Positions 23,856 to 34,656 of a DNA stretch of 64,000 nucleotides are shown here, one piece after another; position 1 is the first letter of the stretch; each line of letters starts with the position of its first letter. The notes under the pieces are model-generated. The model saw only the letters and a list, made by a program, of their open reading frames with translations, made no database searches and was not told the DNA's origin. The stretch is from Verrucosispora sp. WMMD573 (GTDB lineage: Bacteria; Actinomycetota; Actinomycetes; Mycobacteriales; Micromonosporaceae), in NCBI RefSeq assembly GCF_027497175.1, contig NZ_CP114901.1, positions 3,658,001 to 3,722,000 on the forward strand, written 5' to 3'. The translations under genes and the position numbers were made by a program.

Positions 23856-23892
23856 CCCCCATCCACCCCACCCCACCCGCCAGGCTCGCGTC

Positions 23893-23947
23893 GATCATGA
23901 GGTTGGCGGCAGTACAAAAGATCGACATCGCCGCCAACCTCATGATC
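23893..23947. repeat. Inverted repeat between carB and pyrD, family B
   Basis: Perfect 18-bp arms (23893-23910 and 23930-23947; GATCATGAGGTTGGCGGC and complement) enclose 19 bases. It lies 38 bases after the carB stop and 53 before pyrD and may attenuate transcription, although no T-tract follows. Confidence 0.85.
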
Positions 23948-24000
23948 AACAAGGTGGTGCGGGGCTTCGGGGCCGTGCCGTGTGGTGGGGGAGGGGTGGC

Positions 24001-25041
24001 GTGATCTTCGAGCGGACGGTTCGGCGGGGGTTGTTCCGGGTCGGGGGCGGGGACGCGGAGGCGGCGCACGAGTTCACCCTGCGGCGGTTGGCCGAGTTGT
24101 CCCGGACACCTGTGGCGCTGGCGGCGTTGCGGGCCCGGTACGCCGTGTCCGCGCCGCGCACGGTGTTCGGGGTGCGATTTCCCAACCCGGTTGGCCTGGC
24201 CGCCGGGATGGACAAGGACGGGGTGGCGCTGCCGGCGTGGCCGGCACTGGGCTTCGGCTTCGTCGAGGTCGGCACGGTGACGGCGCGCCCCCAGCCGGGC
24301 AATCCCCGGCCCCGGCTGTTCCGGCTGGTCGACAGCGAGGCTGTGATCAACCGGATGGGCTTCAACAACGCCGGGGCGCAGGCGCTGGCGGACCGGCTGG
24401 CGGCGCAGCCGCGACCGCTCGACGTGCCGCTGGGCATCTCGTTGGGCAAGTCGAAGGTGACGGCGCTGGAGGACGCGGTGGCGGACTACCGCGAGTCGTA
24501 CCGCGCGTTGCGCGAGCACGGCGACTACTTCGCGGTCAATGTCTCGTCACCGAACACCCCCGGGCTGCGCGCCTTGCAGGACCGGGAGCACCTGGACGCG
24601 CTGTTGGCGGCACTGGTGGGGGAGAAGCCGGTGCTGGTGAAGATCGCCCCCGACCTCAGCGAGCCGGCCATCGCCGAGTTGCTGGAGGTGTGCCTGGCCC
24701 ATGGCGCCGCCGGAGTGATCGCGACGAACACGACCCTCGGACGCGACGGGTTGGCCCCGGCCGACCGGGGACGCTCCGGCGAGGCCGGTGGGCTGTCCGG
24801 CCGTCCGCTGGCCGACCGGGCGCGGCAGGTGGTCGCCTTCGTGCACGCCGAGACGGGCGGGCGACTGCCGGTCATCGGGGTGGGCGGCATCGTGGATCCC
24901 GACGACGCGGCCCGGATGTTCGACGTCGGCGCCAGCCTGGTGCAGCTCTACACCGGGTTCATCTACCGTGGCCCGGCGCTGCCCCGGGCCGTCGCCCGCG
25001 CGGCTGCCGGCGCCGCGCGCCCGACCACGACCGGAGTCTGA
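24001..25041 (+). CDS. pyrD: Dihydroorotate dehydrogenase (quinone), class 2
   Basis: PyrD oxidises dihydroorotate to orotate, passing electrons to quinone at the membrane. The 346-residue length and the N-terminal amphipathic helices ([22 protein letters not shown]) mark class 2. FMN-site motifs are present: [33 protein letters not shown] with the catalytic Ser, and [15 protein letters not shown] 24001 follows a G-rich SD. Confidence 0.95.
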   Translation: MIFERTVRRGLFRVGGGDAEAAHEFTLRRLAELSRTPVALAALRARYAVSAPRTVFGVRFPNPVGLAAGMDKDGVALPAWPALGFGFVEVGTVTARPQPGNPRPRLFRLVDSEAVINRMGFNNAGAQALADRLAAQPRPLDVPLGISLGKSKVTALEDAVADYRESYRALREHGDYFAVNVSSPNTPGLRALQDREHLDALLAALVGEKPVLVKIAPDLSEPAIAELLEVCLAHGAAGVIATNTTLGRDGLAPADRGRSGEAGGLSGRPLADRARQVVAFVHAETGGRLPVIGVGGIVDPDDAARMFDVGASLVQLYTGFIYRGPALPRAVARAAAGAARPTTTGV

Positions 25042-25066
25042 CGAAGAATCACCCGCTCACCACCTT

Positions 25067-25137
25067 CCTTTGCTCTGCTTCACCCCACGCATAAGGTTCG
25101 GCGCGGAAGCTGTGCGTCCGGTGAAGCAGAGCAAAGG
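25067..25137. repeat. Inverted-repeat element, family A, copy 2
   Basis: The arms 25067-25091 and 25113-25137 pair with two mismatches and match the arms of the 14224-14347 element except for one base, but the centre is only 21 bases and unrelated. It sits between pyrD and bioA and may act as a terminator. Confidence 0.9.
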
Positions 25138-25154
25138 GGGCGCAAGGAGGACCG

Positions 25155-26429
25155 ATGACCCCGGAGGAGGTTCTCGCCGCCGACGCGGCGCACGTGTGGC
25201 ATCCGTACGCCGCACTGCCGCCGGCGGTGGCGCCGTACCTGGTGGAAAGCGCCGACGGGGTGCGGCTGCGGCTGGCCGACGGCCGTGAGCTGGTGGACGG
25301 GATGTCCTCCTGGTGGGCGGCGATCCATGGCTACCGGCATCCGGTGCTGGACGCGGCAGTGGTCGACCAGGTGGGCCGGATGAGTCACGTCATGTTCGGC
25401 GGACTGACCCACGCGCCCGCCGTGGAGCTGGCCCGCACCCTGGTCGAGGTGACGCCCGACGGGCTGGAGCACGTGTTCCTGGCCGACTCCGGTTCGGTGA
25501 GTGTCGAGGTCGCGGTGAAGATGTGTCTGCAGTACCAGCGGGCCACCGGCCGGCCCCAGCGGCACCGGCTGGGCACCTGGCGGGGCGGATACCACGGCGA
25601 CACGTTCCATCCGATGAGCGTCTGCGACCCGGAGGGCGGCATGCACCACCTCTGGGGGGACGTGCTGCCGCGGCAGGTCTTCGCGCCGGTACCGCCCGGC
25701 GGCTTCGACAGCCCGCCTGATCCGGCGTACGAGGCGGCGCTTGTCGACGCGGTGGAGCGGCACGCCCACGAACTGGCCGCGGTGATCGTGGAGCCGGTGG
25801 TGCAGGGTGCCGGCGGGATGCGTTTCCACCACCCGCACTATCTGCGGGTGCTGCGCGAGGTGACCCGGGCGCACGGGGTGCTGCTGATCTTCGACGAGAT
25901 CGCCACCGGTTTCGGCCGTACCGGGACGATGTTCGCCGCCGAGCACGCCGGGGTCACCCCGGATGTGCTCTGCGTCGGCAAGGCGCTCACCGGCGGCTAC
26001 CTCACCCTGGCCGCGGCGCTGTGCACGGCGGAGGTCGCGCGGGGCATCCGGGCCGGTGGTGTGCTCGCGCACGGCCCGACCTTCATGGGCAATCCGCTCG
26101 CCTGCGCGGTCGCCAGCGCGTCGCTGGGCCTGCTGCGGGCCGGTGACTGGGCCGGGCAGGTGGCGCGGCTGGAACGGGGGCTGCGGTCGGGGCTGGCGCC
26201 GCTGCGCGACGCGCCGGGTGTGGCGGACGTGCGGGTGCTCGGCGCAATCGGCGTGGTCCAGCTGGACCACGAGGTGGATCTCGGCGCGGCCACGGCCGCC
26301 GCCGTGGCCCAGGGGGTGTGGCTGCGACCGTTCCGGGATCTGGTCTACACGATGCCGCCGTACGTCACCACGGACGCCGACCTGGCGGTGGTGGTGACGG
26401 GTATCTCGGCAGCCGTCGCGGCGGGCTGA
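25155..26429 (+). CDS. bioA: Adenosylmethionine-8-amino-7-oxononanoate aminotransferase
   Basis: BioA transfers the amino group of S-adenosylmethionine to KAPA in biotin synthesis, using PLP. The 424-residue protein has the BioA-type start [37 protein letters not shown], the [23 protein letters not shown] aspartate block and the PLP lysine in [15 protein letters not shown]. An AAGGAGG site precedes the ATG. No other bio gene lies nearby. Confidence 0.93.
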   Translation: MTPEEVLAADAAHVWHPYAALPPAVAPYLVESADGVRLRLADGRELVDGMSSWWAAIHGYRHPVLDAAVVDQVGRMSHVMFGGLTHAPAVELARTLVEVTPDGLEHVFLADSGSVSVEVAVKMCLQYQRATGRPQRHRLGTWRGGYHGDTFHPMSVCDPEGGMHHLWGDVLPRQVFAPVPPGGFDSPPDPAYEAALVDAVERHAHELAAVIVEPVVQGAGGMRFHHPHYLRVLREVTRAHGVLLIFDEIATGFGRTGTMFAAEHAGVTPDVLCVGKALTGGYLTLAAALCTAEVARGIRAGGVLAHGPTFMGNPLACAVASASLGLLRAGDWAGQVARLERGLRSGLAPLRDAPGVADVRVLGAIGVVQLDHEVDLGAATAAAVAQGVWLRPFRDLVYTMPPYVTTDADLAVVVTGISAAVAAG

Positions 26430-26579
26430 GTAGGCGAGTCTCGATGCTCGGCTGGATTTGAGTAGGCGGATCCGGCAGGCGGCGCGAAGTGGAGTAGCCC
26501 GGCGGTACCCCGGTCCGGGCCTGCTGAGTAGGCGCGGCCGGGTAAAACCCGGCCAGGACGAGAGGAAGGCACTGGCGAC
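26430..26579 (+). other. bioA-pyrF spacer with short GAGTAGGCG repeats and a hairpin
   Basis: The word GAGTAGGCG occurs three times (near 26428, 26460 and 26525), with a related GGAGTAGCC. A hairpin GGCCGGG-TAAAA-CCCGGCC at 26536-26554 lies just before the GAGGAAGG SD of pyrF and could affect pyrF translation. Confidence 0.55.
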
Positions 26580-27416
26580 ATGGAGAGTTTCGGCGTCCGG
26601 TTGCACCGGGCCATGGACAAGCGCGGACCGCTCTGCGTAGGGATCGACCCGCACCCGGCGTTGTTGGCCCGGTGGGGCCTTGACGACGATGTGGCCGGCC
26701 TCGATCGCTTCGCCCGGACCGTCGTGGACGCGCTCGGTGACCGAGTTGCGGTGGTCAAGCCCCAGTCAGCGTTCTTCGAGCGATTCGGGTCTCAAGGGGT
26801 GGCGGTCCTTGAGTCAACTATCCGACAGTTACGAAATCTCGGCTCGCTCGTTCTCCTCGACGCCAAGCGCGGCGACATCGGCTCGACGGTCCGCGCGTAC
26901 GCGTCGGCATACCTTGATCCATCCAGCCCCATGTATGTCGATGCGGTGACCGCGAGCCCCTTCCTGGGGGTCGGCTCGCTGGCCCCGATGTTCGAGCTGG
27001 CCGCCGAGCACGGCGGTGGCGTGTTCGTCCTGGCGCTCACCTCGAACCCCGAGGGCGCCTCGGTGCAGCGTGCCAGCAACGCCGACGGGCGCAGCGTCGC
27101 GCAAACGGTTCTCGACGAGATTTCCCAGCTCAACGTCGGTATGCAGCCGATCGGAAGCATCGGTGCCGTGATCGGCGCGACGGTCGGGGAGACGGGCTGC
27201 GACCTGTCGGCGGTGAACGGCCCGCTGCTCGCCCCCGGGCTTGGGGCGCAGGGTGCCACGGCTGCGGATCTGCGGATCGTCTTCGGCTCCGCGCTGCCCG
27301 CCGTGCTGCCCGCGTACTCCCGTGAGGTGCTGAGCGCCGGGCCCGATCCGGAGGCGCTGCGGGCCGCCGCGGACCGCGCCGTGGCCGAGTGCCGGGCGGT
27401 CCTGGCGATGTCCTGA
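26580..27416 (+). CDS. pyrF: Orotidine 5'-phosphate decarboxylase
   Basis: PyrF decarboxylates OMP to UMP, the last de novo step. The 278-residue enzyme is the long form common in actinobacteria; the catalytic LLDAKRGDIGST block (about residue 97) and the VDAVTASPFLG, GCDLSAVNGPLLAPGLGAQG segments are intact. The SD GAGGAAGG lies ten bases before the ATG. It closes the pyrimidine cluster and precedes mihF, a conserved actinobacterial order. Confidence 0.95.
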   Translation: MESFGVRLHRAMDKRGPLCVGIDPHPALLARWGLDDDVAGLDRFARTVVDALGDRVAVVKPQSAFFERFGSQGVAVLESTIRQLRNLGSLVLLDAKRGDIGSTVRAYASAYLDPSSPMYVDAVTASPFLGVGSLAPMFELAAEHGGGVFVLALTSNPEGASVQRASNADGRSVAQTVLDEISQLNVGMQPIGSIGAVIGATVGETGCDLSAVNGPLLAPGLGAQGATAADLRIVFGSALPAVLPAYSREVLSAGPDPEALRAAADRAVAECRAVLAMS

Positions 27417-27587
27417 CTGACTGACTGCTCGGTCACTTTGTGGTGATCATTGCGCGCCCACGTTGCCGAAAGCTCCGTTGACCGCTAGTTTTCCCCGCGC
27501 TGGGAACCCCTTGGTTCACAGCGACACCACGTTTCACAGATGCGGCGGTGCGTCCCGCCCGTCGCGATAGGGACCTGAGGAGAACTG

Positions 27588-27905
27588 GTGCCGCTCCCGT
27601 CACTGACCCCCGAGCAGCGCGCAGCCGCGCTGGAGAAGGCTGCGGAGATCCGCAAAGCCCGTGCCGAGCTGAAGGAGCAGCTCAAGCAGGGCAAGACCAC
27701 CCTCGGAGCCGTTCTTGAGCGGGCCGAGTCCGACGATGTCGTCGGCAAGCTCAAGGTGTCGGCCGTGCTGCAGGCGATGCCGGGCATCGGCAAGATCCGG
27801 GCTACTCAAATCATGGAGAAGCTGAAGATCGCCGACAGCCGCCGCCTGCGTGGCCTCGGCGAGCAGCAGCGCAAGGCCCTGCTTGGGGAGTTCGCCGCCA
27901 ACTGA
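27588..27905 (+). CDS. mihF: Integration host factor, actinobacterial type
   Basis: The 105-residue nucleoid protein binds and bends DNA and is essential in mycobacteria. It has a long basic N-terminal helix (PEQRAAALEKAAEIRKARAELKEQ) and the helix-two-turn-helix VLQAMPGIGKIRATQIMEKL. A TGAGGAG site precedes the GTG start. gmk, rpoZ and coaBC follow, as in most actinobacteria. Confidence 0.95.
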   Translation: MPLPSLTPEQRAAALEKAAEIRKARAELKEQLKQGKTTLGAVLERAESDDVVGKLKVSAVLQAMPGIGKIRATQIMEKLKIADSRRLRGLGEQQRKALLGEFAAN

Positions 27906-27930
27906 GCACGACTGCGGGTAGAAACAAGCA

Positions 27931-28464
27931 GTGAGCTTGGATGACGAGGCGCGCCCGGCGGCTCGGCTCACTGTCCTGGCTGGCCCATCCGGTGCCGGCA
28001 GGGAGAGTGTCGTCGAGCTGATCCGGGCGCGTTCTCCGTCAGTGTGGACGCCGGTCGCGGTCACCACCCGGCCTCGCCGGGGCAACGAACTGGACGGCGT
28101 CCACCGACACTTCGTCAGCTCGGAGGAGTTCGACCGCCGGCTCGCCGCCGGCGAACTGCTGGAGTGGAGCCGGTTCGGCGCTCACCGGCGCGGCACGGAG
28201 GCCGCCCCGCTGCGCCGTCGGCTCGCCGCCGGCCAGCCGGTGCTGCTCGCGCTGGACCTCGACGGGGCGCTGCTGGTCCGGGCGGGCTGGCCGGGGGCAC
28301 GACTCGTCCTGCTCCATCCGCCCGGTCGGCTGCCGGGACCGCCGGTGGTGACGGCCTTCGACCTCAGCGTGTCGCACGACCGCATCGAGCGGGTCGTGGA
28401 CGAACTGGTAGGATTCATCGGTTCTTCATTCCTGGCTCCGGCCCGGCCGCGTCCGCGCGGTTGA
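27931..28464 (+). CDS. gmk: Degenerate guanylate kinase-like protein
   Basis: It occupies the usual gmk place between mihF and rpoZ and aligns with guanylate kinase: [30 protein letters not shown] and the [12 protein letters not shown]-binding region. However, the P-loop reads GPSGAGRES instead of GPSGxGKST/S, so the phosphate-binding Lys is Arg24 and the next residue is Glu25. After VLLHPPG the protein jumps to the last helix ([17 protein letters not shown]), so about 40 residues including the arginine-rich lid are missing; 177 residues total. There is no frameshift. Catalysis looks unlikely; a binding or regulatory role, or rescue by another gmk, is inference. Confidence 0.8.
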   Translation: MSLDDEARPAARLTVLAGPSGAGRESVVELIRARSPSVWTPVAVTTRPRRGNELDGVHRHFVSSEEFDRRLAAGELLEWSRFGAHRRGTEAAPLRRRLAAGQPVLLALDLDGALLVRAGWPGARLVLLHPPGRLPGPPVVTAFDLSVSHDRIERVVDELVGFIGSSFLAPARPRPRG

Positions 28465-28517
28465 GCGCCGGCGCCGCGCTCACGCGCGGTCCGTGCGAAA
28501 GACGCAGAGGTTTATCC

Positions 28518-28781
28518 GTGGGATCCATCGCCAACCCCGAAGGCATCACCAACCCGCCGATCGACGAGCTCCTGGAGAAGACGACGTCGAAGTACGCGCT
28601 GGTCATCTTCGCGGCCAAGCGCGCCCGACAGGTCAACGCCTACTACAGCCAGCTCGGTGAGGGCCTGCTGGAGTACGTCGGCCCGCTGGTCGAGACCACT
28701 CCTCAGGAGAAGCCGCTCTCCATCGCGATGCGCGAGATCAACGCCGGCCTGCTCACCGCTGAGCCGACCGACCAGCCGTAA
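28518..28781 (+). CDS. rpoZ: RNA polymerase omega subunit
   Basis: Omega (87 residues) helps assemble and stabilise RNA polymerase. GTG 28518 begins the actinobacterial start [19 protein letters not shown], followed by the conserved [21 protein letters not shown] core and the [12 protein letters not shown] end. The spacing to coaBC is 14 bases, so it lies in one operon with its neighbours. Confidence 0.95.
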   Translation: MGSIANPEGITNPPIDELLEKTTSKYALVIFAAKRARQVNAYYSQLGEGLLEYVGPLVETTPQEKPLSIAMREINAGLLTAEPTDQP

Positions 28782-28795
28782 TCCCCCGCGCGTCG

Positions 28796-29998
28796 ATGAG
28801 CGCCCGGATCATCCTCGGCGTCGGCGGCGGGATCGCCGCCTACAAGGCGTGTGAGTTGCTGCGCCTGTTCACCGAGTCGGGCCACCAGGTGCGGGTGGTG
28901 CCGACGGCAGCCGCGTTGCGTTTCGTCGGCGCACCGACCTGGGCGGCGCTCTCCGGGCAGCCGGTCGCCGAGGACGTCTGGTCCGACGTGCACGAGGTGC
29001 CGCACGTGCGCCTCGGCCAGCAGGCCGATCTGGTGGTGGTCGCTCCCGCCACCGCCGACCTGCTGGCCCGCGCCGCCCACGGCCTCGCCGACGATCTACT
29101 CAGCAACACCCTGCTGACCGCTCGTTGCCCGGTGCTGCTGGCGCCGGCCATGCACACCGAGATGTGGGAGCACCCGGCCACCGTCGCCAACGTCGCTACG
29201 CTGCGGGCCCGGGGCGTCCGGGTCGTGGAGCCGGCGGTGGGACGACTGACCGGTGTCGACACCGGCAGGGGCCGGTTGCCGGAGCCGACGGAGATCTTCG
29301 CGGTGGCCCGCCGCATCCTGACCCGCGGCGCCGACGCGCCGGCCGACCTGGCCGGCCGCCGGGTGGTGGTCACCGCCGGCGGCACCCGGGAACCGCTCGA
29401 CCCGGTGCGCTTCCTGGGTAACCGGTCCTCCGGCAAGCAGGGCTACGCGTTCGCCCGGGCCGCCCTCGCCCGTGGCGCCCGGGTCACACTGATCGCGGCC
29501 AACGTCACACTGTCCGACCCGGCCGGTGCGGACCTGATCCGGGTGGGCACCACCGGGGAGCTGCGGGAGGCCACGCTGAAGGCGGCGGTGGACGCCGACG
29601 TGGTGGTGATGGCGGCGGCTCCGGCCGATTTCCGACCCGCGACGTACGCGCCTGGCAAAATCAAGAAGTCGGACGACGGCACCGCGCCCATCATCGAACT
29701 CGTGACCAACCCGGACATCGCCGCCGAGCTGGGTCAACGTCGTCGGCCGGAGCAGGTGCTGGTGGTGTTCGCCGCCGAGACCGGCGACGCCGAGGCCAAC
29801 GGACGGGCCAAGCTGGCCCGTAAGCGGGCCGACCTCATCGTCATCAACGAGGTCGGGCCGGACAAGGTCTTCGGCGCCGAGACCAACGCGGCCACGGTCA
29901 TCAGCGTGGACGGCTCGGTCACCCGGATACCCGAGCGGTCCAAGGAGGATCTCGCCGACGGGGTGTGGGACCTGGTGGTCGCCCGGCTGGCCGGGTGA
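28796..29998 (+). CDS. coaBC: Bifunctional phosphopantothenoylcysteine decarboxylase / synthetase
   Basis: CoaBC joins cysteine to phosphopantothenate and decarboxylates the product in coenzyme A synthesis. The 400-residue protein has the flavin-binding N-terminal CoaC half ([10 protein letters not shown], the [18 protein letters not shown] histidine block, APAMHTEMW) and the CoaB half ([40 protein letters not shown]). The PAMH and cysteine-less GRGRLPEP variants are the normal actinobacterial form, not a defect. Confidence 0.95.
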   Translation: MSARIILGVGGGIAAYKACELLRLFTESGHQVRVVPTAAALRFVGAPTWAALSGQPVAEDVWSDVHEVPHVRLGQQADLVVVAPATADLLARAAHGLADDLLSNTLLTARCPVLLAPAMHTEMWEHPATVANVATLRARGVRVVEPAVGRLTGVDTGRGRLPEPTEIFAVARRILTRGADAPADLAGRRVVVTAGGTREPLDPVRFLGNRSSGKQGYAFARAALARGARVTLIAANVTLSDPAGADLIRVGTTGELREATLKAAVDADVVVMAAAPADFRPATYAPGKIKKSDDGTAPIIELVTNPDIAAELGQRRRPEQVLVVFAAETGDAEANGRAKLARKRADLIVINEVGPDKVFGAETNAATVISVDGSVTRIPERSKEDLADGVWDLVVARLAG

Positions 29999-30096
29999 CT
30001 TCTCCTGACGGCTGGACGCAAGACGACCGTGGACGATGCCGTCGACGGTTGGTGACTACACTGCCGCGGAACGACGTCCAAGAACTGAGGAGTACC

Positions 30097-31286
<1,190 letters not shown>

Positions 31287-31290
<4 letters not shown>

Positions 31291-33281
31291 CAACCACCCG
31301 GCGTGACGACCGGCGGCCCGCTGACGGGTCGCCGGTCGCCCGTGTCTGCGTCGATGTGCCCCTGGCCCACCTGGACCGGCCCTTCGACTACCTGGTTCCG
31401 CAGGCCCTCTCCGCCGACGCCGTGCCGGGTGTGCGGGTGAAGGTGCGCTTCGCCGGCCAACTGGTCGACGGCTGGCTGCTGGAGCGGACCGAACGATCCG
31501 AGCACCCCCGGCTCGCGTACCTCGACAAGGTCGTCTCCCCGGTGCCGGTGCTCGCCCCGGAGGTGGCCCGACTGGCCCGGGTCGTCGCCGACCGGTACGC
31601 CGGCAGCCTGGCCGACGTGCTGCGGCTGGCGGTGCCACCGCGGCACGCCCGGGTGGAGAAGGAGGCGCTCACCCAGGCCACGCCCGCCGATCCGACCGAC
31701 CCGGCGGAGACCGACCCGGCTGCTCCGCCGGAGCCGGAGGATTGGCGCGACTACCCGGCCGGACCGGCGCTGCTGCGGGCACTGGCCGACGGGCGCTCGC
31801 CCCGGGCCGTGTGGTCGGCGCTGCCGGGGGAGGACTGGGCGGGCCGCTATGCCACCGCCGTCGCCGCCACGGTGGCTGCCGGCCGGGGCGCGCTGGTGGT
31901 GGTGGCCGACGGGCGGGACCTGGATCGGCTCGATGCCGCGCTGACCGCGCGGCTCGGCGCGGGCCGGCACGTCTGCCTGTCGGCCGCACTCGGTCCGGCG
32001 CGGCGCTACCGCGCGTTCCTGACCGCCCGCCGTGGCCACGTCCCGGTGGTGATCGGCACCCGAGCGGCCATGTTCGCTCCGGTGGACCGGCTGGGGCTGG
32101 TGGCCATCTGGGACGACGGCGACGATCTGCACGCCGAGCCGCGCGCCCCCTACCCGCACGCCCGGGAGGTGCTGCTGACCCGGGCCCAGTTGGCGGAGGC
32201 AGGCGCGCTGGTCGGCGGCTACGCCCGGACCGCCGAGGGGCAGTTGCTGGTGGAGACCGGCTGGGCCCGCGAGGTGGTCGCCGACCGGGCGGTGCTGCGG
32301 GCACGTACCCCCGCGATCGTGCCGACCGGCGACGACCCGCAGCTGGCCCGCGATCCCGGCGCGGCGACCGCCCGGCTGCCCAGCCTGGCCTGGACCGCCG
32401 CCCGGGAGGCACTCCGCGCGGACGCTCCGGTCCTGGTCCAGGTGCCCCGACGCGGCTACCTGCCCTCGGTTGCCTGCGCCGACTGCCGTACCCCGGCCCG
32501 CTGCCCGCACTGCGCCGGCCCGCTCGCGTTGCCGTCGGCCGGGGGGTCGCCGGCCTGCCGCTGGTGCGCCCGGATCGCCGCCGCGTACGCCTGTCCGCAG
32601 TGCGGCGGGCGGCGACTGCGGGCCTCGGTGACCGGTGCCCGGCGGACAGCCGAGGAACTGGGTCGGGCCTTCCCGGGGGTGCCGGTGCGCACCTCGGGCC
32701 GGGAGGAGGTACTGGCCGACGTCCCCGGCGGCGCTGGCCTGGTGATCGCGACCCCGGGGGCCGAGCCGGTGGCGACCGGCGGCTACGGCGCGGTGCTGCT
32801 GCTGGACACCTGGGCGTTGCTCACCCGCGCCGACCTGCGGGCCGGGGAGGAGGCGTTGCGCCGCTGGACAGGTGCCGCGGCGCTGGCCCGGCCGGCCGCC
32901 CACGGGGGTCGGGTGGTGGTGGTCGCCGACGGCGCACTCGCGCCGGTGCAGGCGCTGCTGCGCTGGGACGCCGGCTGGTTCGCGGCCCGGGAGCTGGCCG
33001 AGCGGCGGGAGCTGGGCTTTCCGCCGGCGATGCGGATGGCCAGCGTGACGGGCCTGCCGGTCGCGGTCGCCGACCTGTTGGCGCAGGCACGGCTGCCTGA
33101 GGGAGCCGAGGTGCTCGGCCCGGTCCCGGCCGACGGCGAGCGGGAGCGGATGCTGGTGCGGGTGCCCAGGGGCCGGGCCGGCGACATGGCCGGCGCGCTG
33201 CATGAGGCGGCCGGGGTGCGCAGCGCCCGCAAGGCGACCGAGCCGGTACGCGTGCAGGTCGACCCGCTCGCGCTGTTCTGA
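31287..33281 (+). CDS. priA: Replication restart protein PriA, lacking helicase motifs
   Basis: The N-terminal DNA-binding region ([20 protein letters not shown]), the eight-cysteine zinc region (about [13 protein letters not shown] to YACPQCGG) and the C-terminal domain are present, about 660 residues. The helicase core is degenerate: at the Walker A site the sequence reads [10 protein letters not shown], without GKT, and the DEAH position reads WDDGDD. This is the known actinobacterial condition. The start is unclear: no ATG or GTG lies in frame between metK and Val-Pro-Leu; CTG 31287 (overlapping the metK stop) or GTG 31356, which would remove the first strand, are the options. Confidence 0.85.
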
Positions 33282-33551
33282 CCGGAGGCGGTGACGGTGC
33301 GTACCGACCGGTGTCCCAATCGATGCGATATGTTACCTGATCATCGCTGTGAGTATTGACTCGCCCGCTCACGGTCGCGTCCCGAAGTCGGACCCGCGCG
33401 AGGTGGTAGCATCGCCCGTCATGCCGGTGCGTACGGCGACTCCAGGTCGAGCTGGAGGTGTCCGAGGGCAGCGCGACGACGGCGGAACCGCGTCCGCCCG
33501 GCGCGGGAAATCGATGATCTCAACCGGCCGGTGATCAGGGGTGGACAAGTC

Positions 33552-34532
33552 GTGACCGTTCGTCAGTCGATCGTCTTCAACGGTGACCTGGGCAGCGGCA
33601 AGAGCACGGTCTCGGTCGAGATCGCCAAGCGGCTGGGCCTGCGCCGGGTCAGCGTCGGTGACCTCTACCGGCAGATGGCGCAGGAGCGGCAGATGACCGC
33701 GCTCCAGCTGAACCTGCACGCCGAGCTGGACCAGGCCGTCGACGGCTATGTCGACCAGCTCCAGCGCGACATCGCCGCCTCCGGTGAGAGTCTGGTCATG
33801 GACTCCCGGCTGGCCTGGCACTTCTTCACCGACGCACTCAAGGTGCACATGATCACCGAGCCGGGGGAGGCCGCCCGCCGCGTCCTGCTGCGCCCCTCCG
33901 GGCCGGCCGAGAGCTACACCTCGCTGGACGAGGCGAAGGCCAAGCTCCGGGAACGCAGCGAGAGCGAGCGTGGCCGGTTCCTGGTCAGGTACGGGGTGGA
34001 CAAGGCCCGGCTGCGCAACTACGACCTGATCTGCGACACCACCCGGGCACCCGCCGGCGAGGTGATCGAGCGCATCGTGGACGCGTACGAGGGACGACTC
34101 GCGCCGGAGGTGCTGCGCGGTGCCCCGCCGCTGCTGCTGCTCGACCCCGGCCGGGTCTACCCGACCGAGGACGTCACCGGATTGCGCGGCACGTGGGACT
34201 CGACCTTCACCGGCGAGATCGCCGCAGCCGGTGAGGCCGGCCTGGAGCCACTGGAGATCGGGTACACCGGCGAGTACTTCTTCGTGGTCAACGGGCACCG
34301 CCGACTCAGCGCCGCACTACGCAACGGATTCCGGCTGGTGCCGGGCCGGCTGGTCGCCGAGGTCGAGGAGCCGGTGGTCGGCGGGGTGAGCGCGATGGAC
34401 TACTTCGCCGCGCAGGTCCGCCCCAGCCTGATCCACGACTGGGAGGCCGCCCACGAGATCCACCTGCCGCTGCCCGAGCACGCCCTGCTCGCCGGCGACG
34501 CGGTGCTGGCCGGCGAGAGCCCCGCCGGCTGA
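33552..34532 (+). CDS. Cytidylate-kinase-like P-loop domain fused to a ParB-like domain
   Basis: GTG 33552 is preferred over GTG 33531 because of the GGGGTGG SD about eight bases ahead. The 326-residue protein opens with a P-loop kinase domain, Walker A GDLGSGKST at residues 11-19, in a (d)CMP-kinase-like context (SIVFNGDLGSGKSTVSVEIAKRLG, then VMDSRLAWHFF). From about residue 190 a second domain carries DPGRVYPTED and VNGHRRLSAALRNGF, the Gly-His-Arg-Arg box of ParB/Srx-type CTP- or ATP-binding domains. I know no function for the combination. It lies between priA and a P450, interrupting the usual priA-def order. Confidence 0.6.
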   Translation: MTVRQSIVFNGDLGSGKSTVSVEIAKRLGLRRVSVGDLYRQMAQERQMTALQLNLHAELDQAVDGYVDQLQRDIAASGESLVMDSRLAWHFFTDALKVHMITEPGEAARRVLLRPSGPAESYTSLDEAKAKLRERSESERGRFLVRYGVDKARLRNYDLICDTTRAPAGEVIERIVDAYEGRLAPEVLRGAPPLLLLDPGRVYPTEDVTGLRGTWDSTFTGEIAAAGEAGLEPLEIGYTGEYFFVVNGHRRLSAALRNGFRLVPGRLVAEVEEPVVGGVSAMDYFAAQVRPSLIHDWEAAHEIHLPLPEHALLAGDAVLAGESPAG

Positions 34533-34656
34533 GCCCCTCACCGCCGGGCTGAACCCGTCGGACCGCCGCCTACCGCCGGCTGAGCCGTGTCGGGTGCCGG
34601 CCGCGATGGCATCGGCCCGGCATGATGGAGCCTCCGGGACACACCGAGGAGGCCGG

